Shown in pieces: positions 1-8,075 of a stretch of 48,733 nt of DNA. Numbering within the stretch: the stretch's first letter is position 1; every line of letters starts with the position of its first letter. The stretch covers positions 1-48,733 of the forward strand of contig NZ_JAEVFI010000026.1 in assembly GCF_019303495.1 (NCBI RefSeq), written 5' to 3'. The DNA comes from Streptomyces sp. JJ66 (GTDB lineage: Bacteria > Actinomycetota > Actinomycetes > Streptomycetales > Streptomycetaceae). The notes under the pieces were generated by a model that saw only the letters and a program-made list of their open reading frames with translations, had not been told where the DNA came from and made no database searches. The position numbers were made by a program, and so were the translations under genes.

Positions 1-1
1 T

Positions 2-58
2 GTGAGGTTCGGGGAGGAGGTCATCGAGATGTTCGGGTTTCCCCACCACTGGTGCTGA
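2..58 (+). CDS. possible 3' end of a gene cut by the window edge
   Basis: One frame reads through to a TGA at 56-58 and ends in a plausible C-terminus (EEVIEMFGFPHHWC). Only about 18 residues are visible, so no family can be assigned. If real, it is the neighbour that lies outside or at the edge of the transposon-like operon that follows. Nothing else supports it. Confidence 0.22.
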   Translation: MRFGEEVIEMFGFPHHWC

Positions 59-102
59 CTCGTCTTTGTCCTGGTCAGTCGACGTTTCGGATGGTTGATC
101 TT

Positions 103-143
103 GGTGGTGTTTTCCCGAATCAGTGGTGGTGTGATCCCGAATC
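103..143. repeat. two direct repeats spaced 22 bp, upstream of the transposase
   Basis: Two copies of a 19-bp unit (GGTGGTGT, three variable bases, CCCGAATC) lie at 103-121 and 125-143, giving a 22-bp period and 16 of 19 identical positions. Tn7-like elements carry arrays of about 22-bp TnsB-binding sites at their ends, so these are candidate transposase-binding sites. The rest of 59-433 contains no convincing gene. No matching copy was found beyond 7892, so the outer end of the element is not defined. Confidence 0.5.
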
Positions 144-433
144 GGCCGGTGCAGTGTTCGTCGAACCTCCTTTGAAGTGGGCTCTGTAGCGCATCAAGGG
201 GTCGGGCCGAGGTGAAACGGTTCGGTGTCACCCGCCCAGGTGATCGACGCGGACACTTGTCGAGGGTGTCGGCTCTAGCGTCATGTCCGTAACGCCTGTC
301 ACGGGGCGCTACGTGAACCGCCCTATGGAGAGCGGCTGTTGACTGTCCGGAGGCTGACGCTGTGATCACTGCTCTGTTGCCGGTTCGTTCTCTGCGCGGT
401 GCCGGCTCCGGTGACCAGTGATGCCTGGGGGTC

Positions 434-1999
434 ATGGACGACGGCTTGGCGCGGCATCGGGATGAGTTGCGGCCTGCCGCGGTGGCTCAACTGTTGGGGC
501 TGCGCAGGGCGGGGGAGTTGACAACGGCGCATGTGCGGCTGGTCTCCGAAGCGTTGAACGTGCACATCAGGACGGTGTGGGACTGGCTGGCGAGGGCTGA
601 GAAGACCGGCAGCCCGGAGAAGCCGGAGCGCAGGCGGTTCCGTATCACCGAGGAGATCATCGAAGTTCTCGCTGACCACCAGGGCAATGTGAAACGCGCT
701 CACGAGTATCTGGTGCGCGCCGCCAAGGCGGCGGGTCAGAAGCCGATCGGTCTGACGACGCTGCACGACGCGATCGCCCGTGACCTCGACCCCGGTTTCA
801 TGGCGGGCCTGCGGGAGGGCATTCCGGCCGCCCGCGGCTTCGACCCCGCCTTCCAGCGGCCGGCGGTGGCCCGGAACCAGGTGTGGGAGGGGGACCACAA
901 GCAGGCCCCGCTCGTCGTGACGATGCCCGACAAGAAGCTGTCGAAGGTGTGGGTGACCTGGTTCGAGGACCGCGGCACCAGCTACGTGATGGGCTGGGCG
1001 GTCACCGCCGGCTCCGCGCACCGCGGCTCGGTCCTGGCGGCCGTACGGGCGTCCGTGCTGCGGGAGGATCCTTACGGGCCGGCCGGGGGACTGCCTCACC
1101 TGGTACGGGTCGACGGCGGTGCCGACTTCCTGTCCAAGACGGTCCGGCGGGCCTTCGGGCTTCTCGGTGTCCCGGTGCACCGGGTGCGCAGCGCCCGCCA
1201 CAAGGGCGGTATCGAGCGGTTGAACCGCACCAGCATGACCCGCTTCTTCGCCGACCTGCCCCGCTACACCAAGGCTCCCCTGCTCGATCACCGCCGCCGC
1301 GTCGGCGAGATGGACCCGCCGTTGACCTTCGAGGCATTCGTGGAGCTTCTGGGGGAGTGGGTCACCGAGCACAACACGAAGCACGTCGTGAAGCGCACCG
1401 GGGTGACCCCGCTCGAGGCGTGGCTGGCCGACCCCACCGAGATCCGCCCCGAGCCCACCCCGGCGGAACTGCGCGCGTTCATGCTGGAGAGCGACCACAG
1501 GCCACGGAAGATCACCAGCCACGGGGTGGAGTTCGCGGGCCGCTGCTACATGCCCGAGAACGGTGTCGGCCGGATCGGGGTCGAGGTGCGGGTGCGGTGG
1601 ATGCCGCACCACAGCCACGAGATCGACCTGTACTCCTTCCGTGGCGACCGTTACCTGGGTCGGGCGTTCCTCAGCGACGAGGCCACCGAGGAGCTGCGCG
1701 CCAAGGTCCTTGCCGACCGCCGGGAGCACAGCGCTGAGCTGCGCCGGGCCCTGCAGCGCTCCGGTGAGCGCAAACACGACCGTTATCTGCCGGCTACCGA
1801 ACCCCAACTGCCCGTCTCTGCCACCCGCATGACCAAAGAAGAGGCGCTCGCCGAACTCGCGGGCACCAGCCAGCGAGCGCCTGCCGCGCCGCGCCGGCAC
1901 GCAGAGCCGTACCAGCCCTTGACCCCCGTCCCGGCTGGCTGGGTACGCCCCGGCCAGGCCACTGCCTCCGCCGATCCGACGTCAAAGGATGCATCATGA
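434..1999 (+). CDS. Mu/TnsB-type DDE transposase
   Basis: 521-aa protein expected to cut and join transposon ends. An N-terminal helix-turn-helix region (about 25-60) is followed by an rve/RNase-H-like core. The apparent catalytic triad is D154 (in WEGDHKQ), D227 (in VRVDGGADF) and E261 (in HKGGIERLN), a DD34E spacing. A C-terminal Mu-type beta-barrel region (about 365-420) and a basic, Ala/Pro-rich tail follow; in TnsB/MuA the tail contacts the ATPase partner. The ATG at 434 has a purine-rich stretch (GGGGG) just upstream. The stop overlaps the next gene as ATGA, indicating translational coupling. Family assignment is from motifs. It is not IS21 IstA, because the partner ATPase is TniB-like and the length is greater. 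Confidence 0.88.
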   Translation: MDDGLARHRDELRPAAVAQLLGLRRAGELTTAHVRLVSEALNVHIRTVWDWLARAEKTGSPEKPERRRFRITEEIIEVLADHQGNVKRAHEYLVRAAKAAGQKPIGLTTLHDAIARDLDPGFMAGLREGIPAARGFDPAFQRPAVARNQVWEGDHKQAPLVVTMPDKKLSKVWVTWFEDRGTSYVMGWAVTAGSAHRGSVLAAVRASVLREDPYGPAGGLPHLVRVDGGADFLSKTVRRAFGLLGVPVHRVRSARHKGGIERLNRTSMTRFFADLPRYTKAPLLDHRRRVGEMDPPLTFEAFVELLGEWVTEHNTKHVVKRTGVTPLEAWLADPTEIRPEPTPAELRAFMLESDHRPRKITSHGVEFAGRCYMPENGVGRIGVEVRVRWMPHHSHEIDLYSFRGDRYLGRAFLSDEATEELRAKVLADRREHSAELRRALQRSGERKHDRYLPATEPQLPVSATRMTKEEALAELAGTSQRAPAAPRRHAEPYQPLTPVPAGWVRPGQATASADPTSKDAS

Positions 2000-2823
2000 C
2001 TACCGCACCCAGGCGCAAGCACGTGCCCCAGCGCCGCGCCGAGCCGGCCGCGGGCCGGTCCGCCACGGCGCCCCGCCGCCGGCCCGATCTGCGTCCGCAG
2101 TTCTTCCTCGATATTCCGGACTCGCACCTGGTCGCTACCGATACTCTGCTGCAGATCAAGGACACCGTCGTTGACACCGTCGAGTCGCGGGCGATGTCGG
2201 TGATCTACGGGGATGCCGGGCTCGGCAAGAGCTTTTCCACCCGGGCCACGATCCAGGAGATGAACCCGGATCTGATCCTGCCGCTGGACTTCGCCCGCTC
2301 CCGCCCGGGTCCGAAGGACCTGCGCGAGGAGTTGTTCCACCAGATGAACCTCTCCTGCAAGATGCCCGGCACCCCGACCGCGTTCGACAAGCTGCTGCGC
2401 GAGACCCTCCCGCGGCGCCCGTATGTGATCGTGTGTGACGAGGCCCAGCAGTACCGGCGGGAGAACTTCGAGTTCCTGCGCAAGCTGTGGGACACCCGCG
2501 ACCCCAAGCCCGCCATCCTCTTCGTCGGCGGCCGGGAGGCGTACGACACGCTGCAGAGCGACCCGGCGCTGGCCTCGCGGATCTACATTCGTCTGGAGAT
2601 CCTCGCGATGTCCCCCGAGGAGGTCCTCACGACCGTTCCCGACTCCCACCCGGTGTGGCGGGACGTTGACGAGGCGCTGCTGAAACGGATCGACACCCAG
2701 TATGCCGACGGTTCCTTCCGCGAATGGGTAAGGATCACCAAGCATGTCCTGAAGGGACTTCAGCACTTCGGCGCGGAGAAGGTCGACGACGCCATCGTGG
2801 ACTGGGCCCTGGCACGGTGCTGA
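1996..2823 (+). CDS. TniB/TnsC/MuB-like AAA+ transposition ATPase
   Basis: 275-aa ATPase expected to select target DNA and activate the upstream transposase. Walker A is GDAGLGKS (72-79) and Walker B ends in VCDEAQ with D148/E149; a sensor-like LFVGG follows. The first 35 residues are basic and Pro/Ala-rich. The ATG lies inside the transposase stop (ATGA) and its own TGA is overlapped by the next gene's GTG. Both catalytic motifs are intact, so it should be a working ATPase. The assignment to the TniB group rests on motif order, size and position immediately after a Mu-type transposase. Confidence 0.85.
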   Translation: MTTAPRRKHVPQRRAEPAAGRSATAPRRRPDLRPQFFLDIPDSHLVATDTLLQIKDTVVDTVESRAMSVIYGDAGLGKSFSTRATIQEMNPDLILPLDFARSRPGPKDLREELFHQMNLSCKMPGTPTAFDKLLRETLPRRPYVIVCDEAQQYRRENFEFLRKLWDTRDPKPAILFVGGREAYDTLQSDPALASRIYIRLEILAMSPEEVLTTVPDSHPVWRDVDEALLKRIDTQYADGSFREWVRITKHVLKGLQHFGAEKVDDAIVDWALARC

Positions 2824-3644
2824 CCACCGCGCCCTGCTCGCGGGCTGGCTGGGCCGAGGCGGCAGCACCCGAACCTTTCGCCGTTGTGGGCGACCTTGCC
2901 CCGTCCGGTCTGCACTTCCTCGCCGTCCCCGGGGTACGCACCCTGCTCACCCCGGGCATGCTCGCCGTGGGTGAGGCACTCGCCGACGCCTGTGCCCAGC
3001 GGCGCTTCCTGTGCGTGCTGGGTGATGCCGGGGTCGGCAAGACCTTCGCCGTCCGCACTGCGGCACGCTGTCTCGGCGCGGCAGTACTGCTTGACCTTCG
3101 GGCCCAGTCGGCGCCGGTGGACCTGCGCGCCGGCCTCCACGGCGCACTCGAGCTGACCGGCGCACCGCCTGCTGACCCCGGAGCCGCCGATACGTTGATC
3201 CGCCGAGCCCTGGCCGCCACACCGCGGATCGTCGTCGACGACGCCGACCGGATGTCGGGGTCCTGCTTGGAGTACCTGCGCTTCCTGCACGACGGCACCC
3301 CCGGCGGGCTGTGCGTGGTCCTGATTGCCGGGCAGCGCGGCGAACGGCACCTGCGCGCCCAGCGGATGCTCGCCACGCGCACTGCCGCCTGGCTTCACCT
3401 CTGTGCGCTCACCCGCGACCAGGTCCCCCTGGCAGTGCCCGCCCTGCACCCGCTGTGGCAAACCGTCGCACCCGGCCGCCTGCAGGCGCTGGACGCCCGC
3501 TTCGCCAGCGGCAGTCTGCGCCGCTGGGTCCTGCTCACCCACCACACCCAGCGGGCCCTGGCCGCCACCTCAGCCGCCGCACCCGATGCGCGCCTGCTGC
3601 AGACCGTCGTCGACCGCATCGACAGCCCGGGTCGGCGCCCATGA
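2817..3644 (+). CDS. second TniB-like AAA+ ATPase, paralogue of the preceding gene
   Basis: 275-aa protein, the same length as the upstream ATPase and with the same motif order: Walker A GDAGVGKT (69-76), Walker B RIVVDDAD (D141/D142, Asp in place of the usual Glu), then a sensor-like VVLIAG and a C-terminal SLRRWVLLTHH that matches SFREWVRITKH of the paralogue. A GTG start at 2817 inside the end of the upstream gene is preferred because it gives collinearity with the paralogue. The end overlaps the next ATG by ATGA. Two consecutive ATPases behind one transposase is unusual for TniABQ-type operons. The Glu-to-Asp change in Walker B may reduce hydrolysis. Confidence 0.75.
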   Translation: MLTTAPCSRAGWAEAAAPEPFAVVGDLAPSGLHFLAVPGVRTLLTPGMLAVGEALADACAQRRFLCVLGDAGVGKTFAVRTAARCLGAAVLLDLRAQSAPVDLRAGLHGALELTGAPPADPGAADTLIRRALAATPRIVVDDADRMSGSCLEYLRFLHDGTPGGLCVVLIAGQRGERHLRAQRMLATRTAAWLHLCALTRDQVPLAVPALHPLWQTVAPGRLQALDARFASGSLRRWVLLTHHTQRALAATSAAAPDARLLQTVVDRIDSPGRRP

Positions 3645-5097
3645 CCACACCCCCTCGCACCCCACAACAGCCCGCCGCACCGGCGGCGCCGCCGGTACGG
3701 CTGCTCCTCGACAGCGACGACGACCACGCGGTACACCGGTCCGCCTACCAGTGGGCCGATCCCGCCCAAGGGCGGATCACCGTCGACCCACCCCGCACAC
3801 CACCAGCCCGGCCTACCTCGCACTGGACGTACTGCGCGCCATGGGCCGCGACGGATTCTTGCGCCCCGAGGCCGAGCGGATGTCCACCGACCCCGCCTGG
3901 CGGGCGGTGACCTGCTGGACCCTGGCCTGCAGCGGCCTGGATGAGGTCATCATGCTGCGCGCCCACCGCCTCACCACCGAGCGGCTGCGCCGCCTGGCCG
4001 CGTGGCGCGCGGACACCGGCATCCGCCTGACCCTCCTCGCCCACACCCCGGAGCAGACCGACCTCCAGCGCCTGCTCGAACACCTCACAGCCGCCGAGTT
4101 GGTGGACGTGGCGACCGTACGCGGCACGGCCGCCGTTCTCGAGGCGATCGGCCCGGCCGCCACCGGACGGCGCACCGGCCCGCCGCCGCACGATCACGCC
4201 CACCAACTGCCCACGCTGCCCCGCAGCGGTGTGGCCGCGTTCCGCGCGGACTGCTGGCGCCGCCAGAACGCCACCGACTTCGCGCACACCGACGGCCAGT
4301 ACCGCGCCGGCTACGCCGCCGCCCGCACCTGGCTGACCCGCACCTGGCTGACCCGCACCCTGCCACCCCAGCCAACCCCACCCGAGGTCACCGAAGAAGC
4401 CGACCACCCGGCCGAGCCCACCCCCTTCACCCTGCAGGAGACCGAGGATGTGCGGCTGTTCCTGGCCCGGCTGACCGTCTCAAGTCCCAGCGCCCAGCAC
4501 ACCGTGGCCCGCGTGCGCGGCGCCCAGGCCGCCTTCCTGTCCCGATCACTGCTGCTCAACGTGCCCGACGACCTCACCAGCCGCGCCGGTCCCGGCCTCA
4601 CTACCGTGCCTCTCACCCCGCGCACCGTGCACACGATCACCGTGCGCCTGCCCAACCCGCTGCGCGCCGCCGCCGTCGCGGCCCTGCTGTTCACCGGCAC
4701 CGACACGTCGCTGCTGTCGATGACCCAGATCGCCGGCGTCGACAAGGACGGCACCACCGTGGCCATCGACCGCGACTCGCGGATCAACATCGGTGAGGAG
4801 CCCGGGCCCCGGCACCTGTACGCGATCCCGCCCCGCGCCCGCCCCCTGCTGCACGCCGCGGTCGAATTCCGCCGCCGCACCCCGCGCACCGCTGATAACC
4901 ACGGCCTGTTCGCGAACTGCTTCGGCACCACACCACGCTTCGAGGCCCTCATCGCCGACGCAGGCATCCCGGTACCCGCCCTGGTCCACCCCCACTCCGA
5001 GGACGACTGGCACACCGCTGCCCGCTGCTGGCACCTGCACACTCCCGCGCCACCCGCCCCCGACGTCCTGCCGCGCCGTGGGGAGTTATGTCCGTGA
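3641..5097 (+). pseudogene. transposon-operon protein, degenerate ATPase + recombinase-like, one frameshift
   Basis: Starts at ATG 3641 (overlapping the previous stop) and continues to TGA 5097 if one missing base in a proline codon at 3788-3789 is restored. The repaired sequence then aligns with the paralogue at 5962-7164 (ITVDPTP... against ITVHPTP...). About residues 25-150 look like an AAA+ core without a Walker A; the Walker B/sensor region reads VIMLRAHRL...TGIRLTLLAH, with the acidic pair lost. The C-terminal half resembles a tyrosine-recombinase catalytic domain (AALLFTGTDTSLLSM, later HSEDDWHTAARCWH) but lacks the box I arginine. Role unknown; inferred accessory factor of the transposase. 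The frameshift may be a sequencing error. Confidence 0.55.
4327..4356 (+). repeat. tandem 15-bp duplication inside the gene
   Basis: A 15-bp unit (ACCTGGCTGACCCGC) occurs twice head to tail and duplicates the residues TWLTR in frame. It is a simple slippage-type duplication. Confidence 0.8.
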
Positions 5098-5965
5098 CCG
5101 ACCAGCCACCGCCGCCCGGCGACACGTCCGCGGCCGCGTTCGACCTGATGTTCCTGCGCACCCGCGCCGCCCAGTGCCGGCTCAGCGACGAAGACCTGAC
5201 CGCGCTGACCGGCATCCCCACCGCCGACTGGGACACCCACCTCACTCCGCACACCCTCCCCGCCGCGGCCTTGCTCGCTCTCGCCCGCGCGCTGGACACC
5301 TCACCCGAGTCCCTCCTGCGCGTCCCCGAGCACGCCTCCCGCCGTTCCGTCCCGGGGGCGGCCACCCATGCCACCGTGCTGCACGCGGCCCTGCTTGAGG
5401 TCGGTCGCATCCACCCCGACGACCTGGCCTGCGCCCTTCAATGGCCCCCGCACCGCCTGAAGCGGGCCGCCACCGCCCTGGCGCACACCTCGAGCAGCCC
5501 AGCAGCCCGCACCGGCTCATCCACACCGACACCACCATCCACCTGACCTGCATCCCTGGCCTGCTCACCGGCACACAGCGGCAGAACCTGTACAACACCG
5601 GCCACACCGCCGCCTCGCTCGCCCCCGGCGAGGCCGCCGCCCTCACCCGCCTGCTGCACCGCACCGCCCGCGGACTCACCCCCGACCTGCCCGCCGACCA
5701 GATCCCGCGCCTGGCCAACCGGCGCCTGCTCGCCCCAGCCGGAAATCAGCCTGCTGCCCACCCCGATGTGCTGTTCGCCCTCGGCCTGGCCGCCCACCCT
5801 CTCCTGGACGCCGCCGGCCCCCAAGTCCTGGACCACCGCCCCGCCGCGGCCGACCCGGGACCACACCGACGTGTCCACCACGCCGACGCAGCCCACGCGG
5901 AATTCACCGACAGCCTCTTGCCCGTGCCCGCCGCTGCCCCGCCACAGCCGCCCAGGCCGCGATGA
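5088..5965 (+). pseudogene. XRE-type HTH protein of the transposon operon, frameshifted
   Basis: Starts at ATG 5088, overlapping the previous gene by 10 bases. The first ~75 residues resemble an XRE/lambda-repressor domain (CRLSDEDLTALTGIPTADW, then LLALARALDTSPESLL). A second helical segment follows (ILHPDD-like region, ACALQWPPHRLKRAATALA). The frame is lost near 5488. Restoring one base continues it as LEQPSSPHRLIHTDTTIHLT and onward to TGA 5965, which overlaps the next ATG. Continuity of composition and the perfect ATGA junction argue for one gene of about 290 aa. It is a plausible DNA-binding regulator or target-recognition protein. The indel could be real or artefactual. Confidence 0.5.
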
Positions 5966-7164
5966 CGCCGCCTCCCCGTACGGCCGCCGTGTCCGAGACC
6001 ACCACCGACTCGTCCGACAACACCACCACAAGCCCGTGGAAGCCCACGTGGTCACCCGGCCACACCCGCCCCGGCCTGCCCCCGCTCACCGTGGTGCACG
6101 ATCCCCACGACGACCACGCCTTCATGGCCGCCGCGCTGGCCGCCCACACCCCCCAGGCCGGCCGTATCACCGTCCACCCCACCCCGGTGGCGAGCGCACC
6201 CGCCTCTCTGGCCCACGACCTGCTGCGCAGCATGGGCAAACACCTCCCGCTGGCCGGCAGCGAGGACGGCACGTACTGGACCGGCAACACCGAGACCGCT
6301 TGGCGCGCCCTCGCCGCCTGGACGCTCGCGCTGCGCACCGGTCATCTCATCGTCACCCGGGCCCATCGCATCAGCTCCCGGCACTTCGAGTACCTCTTCG
6401 CCCTGCAGGAACTCACCAAAATCCGCCTGACCCTGCTGTGCCACGGCCCACTCCCGCCCGCTCTCGCCCCCGCGCTGGCCACCCTCCGGTACGAAGAGGC
6501 GCACACCCTGGCCGCGGCCCACCGCGCCTTCACCACGCCCGTTCCGCCACCGCCCACAGGCCGGTTCGCGTGGTGGGAGGCAGGCGAGCAGTTCCCGCCC
6601 CGCGAGGACGAGCCGTGCTTCCTGCTGCCCACCCGCCGTACGCCCGGCCGCGGCATGATCGAGGCAGCGACCCGCCACCTGGGCCGCGCGGTGCTCCCGC
6701 TGCCCGCCGCAGGCCGCTTCCCGCCCGAGCCCGACGAGCCGACCGCGCTCCTGGCGCACCGGCTCCACACGCGTATCGCCCATCCCGTCCACGCCGCGGC
6801 CCTGGCAGTGCGCGTCTTCACCGGCTGCCCGGCCACACAACTGCAGTTACCAGCAGCCCACACGGCCCCGCCGGCCCTACCGAACCGCGGCCCAGAGCAC
6901 CCGGCCCCCACCTGGGCGGTGGACTTGATCGAGGCAGCCCGCTGTTTCGGGCAACTGGAAGGGCGCCAGCCCAGCGCCCGCCCGCTGCGGCTGAGCCCCT
7001 GGGACCAGACGGCCGTGACCGCAGCAGCCCACGCCTGCGGTCTGCACGAGCACCAGGCACCGGCCACGAAGCGACACTCTGCCGCGACCACCTCGCGTTC
7101 CGGCCGGCCGGCCGCCGCTCTCCGCGGCGCGGGCAGCATACCCACGCCGAGCCGGGCAGCATGA
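5962..7164 (+). CDS. paralogue of the 3641-5097 protein, unknown function
   Basis: 400-aa protein with an intact frame. Residues about 45-175 match the paralogue in order: DPHDDHAF against DSDDDHAV, QAGRITVHPTP against QGRITVDPTP, LAHDLLRSMG against LALDVLRAMG, and LIVTRAHRIS...KIRLTLLCHG against VIMLRAHRLT...GIRLTLLAHT. This is the Walker B/sensor layout of a TniB-type ATPase without P-loop or acidic residues. A later segment (HAAALAVRVFTGCPATQLQL) corresponds to the recombinase-like box I of the paralogue. The C-terminus (after ~360) is low-complexity. ATG 5962 overlaps the upstream TGA. No enzymatic activity is predicted; a structural or adaptor role is inferred. Confidence 0.6.
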   Translation: MTPPPRTAAVSETTTDSSDNTTTSPWKPTWSPGHTRPGLPPLTVVHDPHDDHAFMAAALAAHTPQAGRITVHPTPVASAPASLAHDLLRSMGKHLPLAGSEDGTYWTGNTETAWRALAAWTLALRTGHLIVTRAHRISSRHFEYLFALQELTKIRLTLLCHGPLPPALAPALATLRYEEAHTLAAAHRAFTTPVPPPPTGRFAWWEAGEQFPPREDEPCFLLPTRRTPGRGMIEAATRHLGRAVLPLPAAGRFPPEPDEPTALLAHRLHTRIAHPVHAAALAVRVFTGCPATQLQLPAAHTAPPALPNRGPEHPAPTWAVDLIEAARCFGQLEGRQPSARPLRLSPWDQTAVTAAAHACGLHEHQAPATKRHSAATTSRSGRPAAALRGAGSIPTPSRAA

Positions 7165-7214
7165 GGCGGGCAAGCGCCCCCACCCGCACCCGCAAACACA
7201 GCAGGGAGCAGACG

Positions 7215-7892
7215 ATGGCCGAGCCAGGAACAGAACTCTTCGAAGCGATCCGCCGCGACCACCGCGCGGGCGACAGACTGCCGAGCTCCCTGGCCACCCG
7301 GCACGCCGTTTCCCGCCAGACGGTCAACGAGGCGATCTCGACCGTGCTGCCCCTGCCCCATGCCCTCCCGGACGACGAGGAGGGTCTGGACCAGGCCCGT
7401 CAGTTCCTCGATGCGCTGCTGGAAGAAGACCAGGCCAAGGTGCCCGAGGAACGCCGCTCGGCTTTCGAGATGTATGAGGAGCTGGACCTCCGTACCGACA
7501 GGCTCCCGGTGTCCTACCGGCGGGTGTGGGAGTACATCACCCATCGCCGCTCCCAGCACGCTCCCGGCACCTCACCGGAACCACACGAGCGAGCCAGGGC
7601 GGGCAATGTCCCCTCCGACATGCCGAGCTTCGTCACCTACCTGATCACCAGTGCGGTACGCGACCTGGCGGAGCTGAAGATCGAAGGGACGCTGCCGGCC
7701 GCCGATGGTGTCGAGCTCGGCATGGTCTCCCTCGCAGGCGCCGCGGCCCGGATCAACCAGGCCCTGCACGAATTCGCGCTGGTCGGACTCAGAGCCGGCC
7801 TCTCCTACGCCCAGATGAGCGCCTTCACCGGCATCCCTGAAGACGACCTGGCGAAGCAGGTCGAGGACTACCACCGCCGCATGACGACCTGA
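7215..7892 (+). CDS. IstA-like HTH DNA-binding protein, last gene of the transposon operon
   Basis: 225-aa protein. The N-terminus (ELFEAIRRDHR, then SLATRHAVSRQTVNEAIS) resembles the HTH of IS21-family IstA proteins. The next segment (ARQFLDALLEEDQ...SYRRVWEYITHRR) resembles the second IstA HTH region. No DDE catalytic core follows; instead there is a helical C-terminal half (DMPSFVTYLITSAVRDLAEL and LSYAQMSAFTGIPEDDLAKQV), which could be a further HTH. GGAG lies upstream of ATG 7215. It could be a repressor or a target/end-binding factor for the element. The IstA similarity is by eye and confined to the first ~110 residues. Confidence 0.55.
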   Translation: MAEPGTELFEAIRRDHRAGDRLPSSLATRHAVSRQTVNEAISTVLPLPHALPDDEEGLDQARQFLDALLEEDQAKVPEERRSAFEMYEELDLRTDRLPVSYRRVWEYITHRRSQHAPGTSPEPHERARAGNVPSDMPSFVTYLITSAVRDLAELKIEGTLPAADGVELGMVSLAGAAARINQALHEFALVGLRAGLSYAQMSAFTGIPEDDLAKQVEDYHRRMTT

Positions 7893-7907
7893 GCAGCGCG
7901 GCCGGGA

Positions 7908-8053
7908 GAAGAGTCCCTGGCGGCGATCGAGACGACCGTGGCCCAGCACCCGGACCTGGTTCCAACTACCGGGTGCTCTACGGCCGCCGCGGCGCCGGGC
8001 GCTCGCCGAGCGACGGCGGCGACGTACCGCTCGATGCCAGCGACCCGTACTGA
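7908..8053 (+). pseudogene. possible remnant of a P-loop ATPase gene
   Basis: Two out-of-frame pieces, ESLAAIETTVAQHPDLVP and NYRVLYGRRGAGRS, would join into the start of a P-loop protein whose Walker A has lost its lysine (GRRGAGRS). A stop follows at 8051-8053. It is too short for firm assignment; the remainder of 7893-8075 shows nothing else. Confidence 0.28.
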
Positions 8054-8075
8054 CGTCGCCGGAGGTCCGGTGGAT

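Larger units (their letters stand above)
103..7892 (+). mobile_element. Mu/Tn7-like transposon operon (limits approximate)
   Basis: Seven plus-strand genes, mostly overlapping by 4-10 bases, begin with a DDE transposase and a TniB-like ATPase, the usual core of Tn5053/Tn7/Mu-type elements. The following genes are not the usual TniQ/TnsD, and no resolvase or cargo gene is evident. The left limit is set at the 22-bp-spaced repeats and the right limit at the last co-directional gene. Terminal inverted repeats and target-site duplications were not identified, so the boundaries are inferred from gene content only. Confidence 0.55.

Noticed and set aside
323..1900. 525-codon open frame on the minus strand across the transposase
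   Set aside because: It is the antisense shadow of the DDE transposase, has His/Arg/Gly-rich composition and no recognisable motif.
5766..7214. Long open frame upstream of the IstA-like protein
   Set aside because: The segment before 7215 is Pro/Arg-rich and overlaps the intact paralogue gene in another frame; the real start is ATG 7215.
7893..8075. Right end of the Mu/Tn7-like transposon
   Set aside because: No inverted copy of the left 22-bp-spaced repeats and no TGT...ACA-type terminus could be found here.
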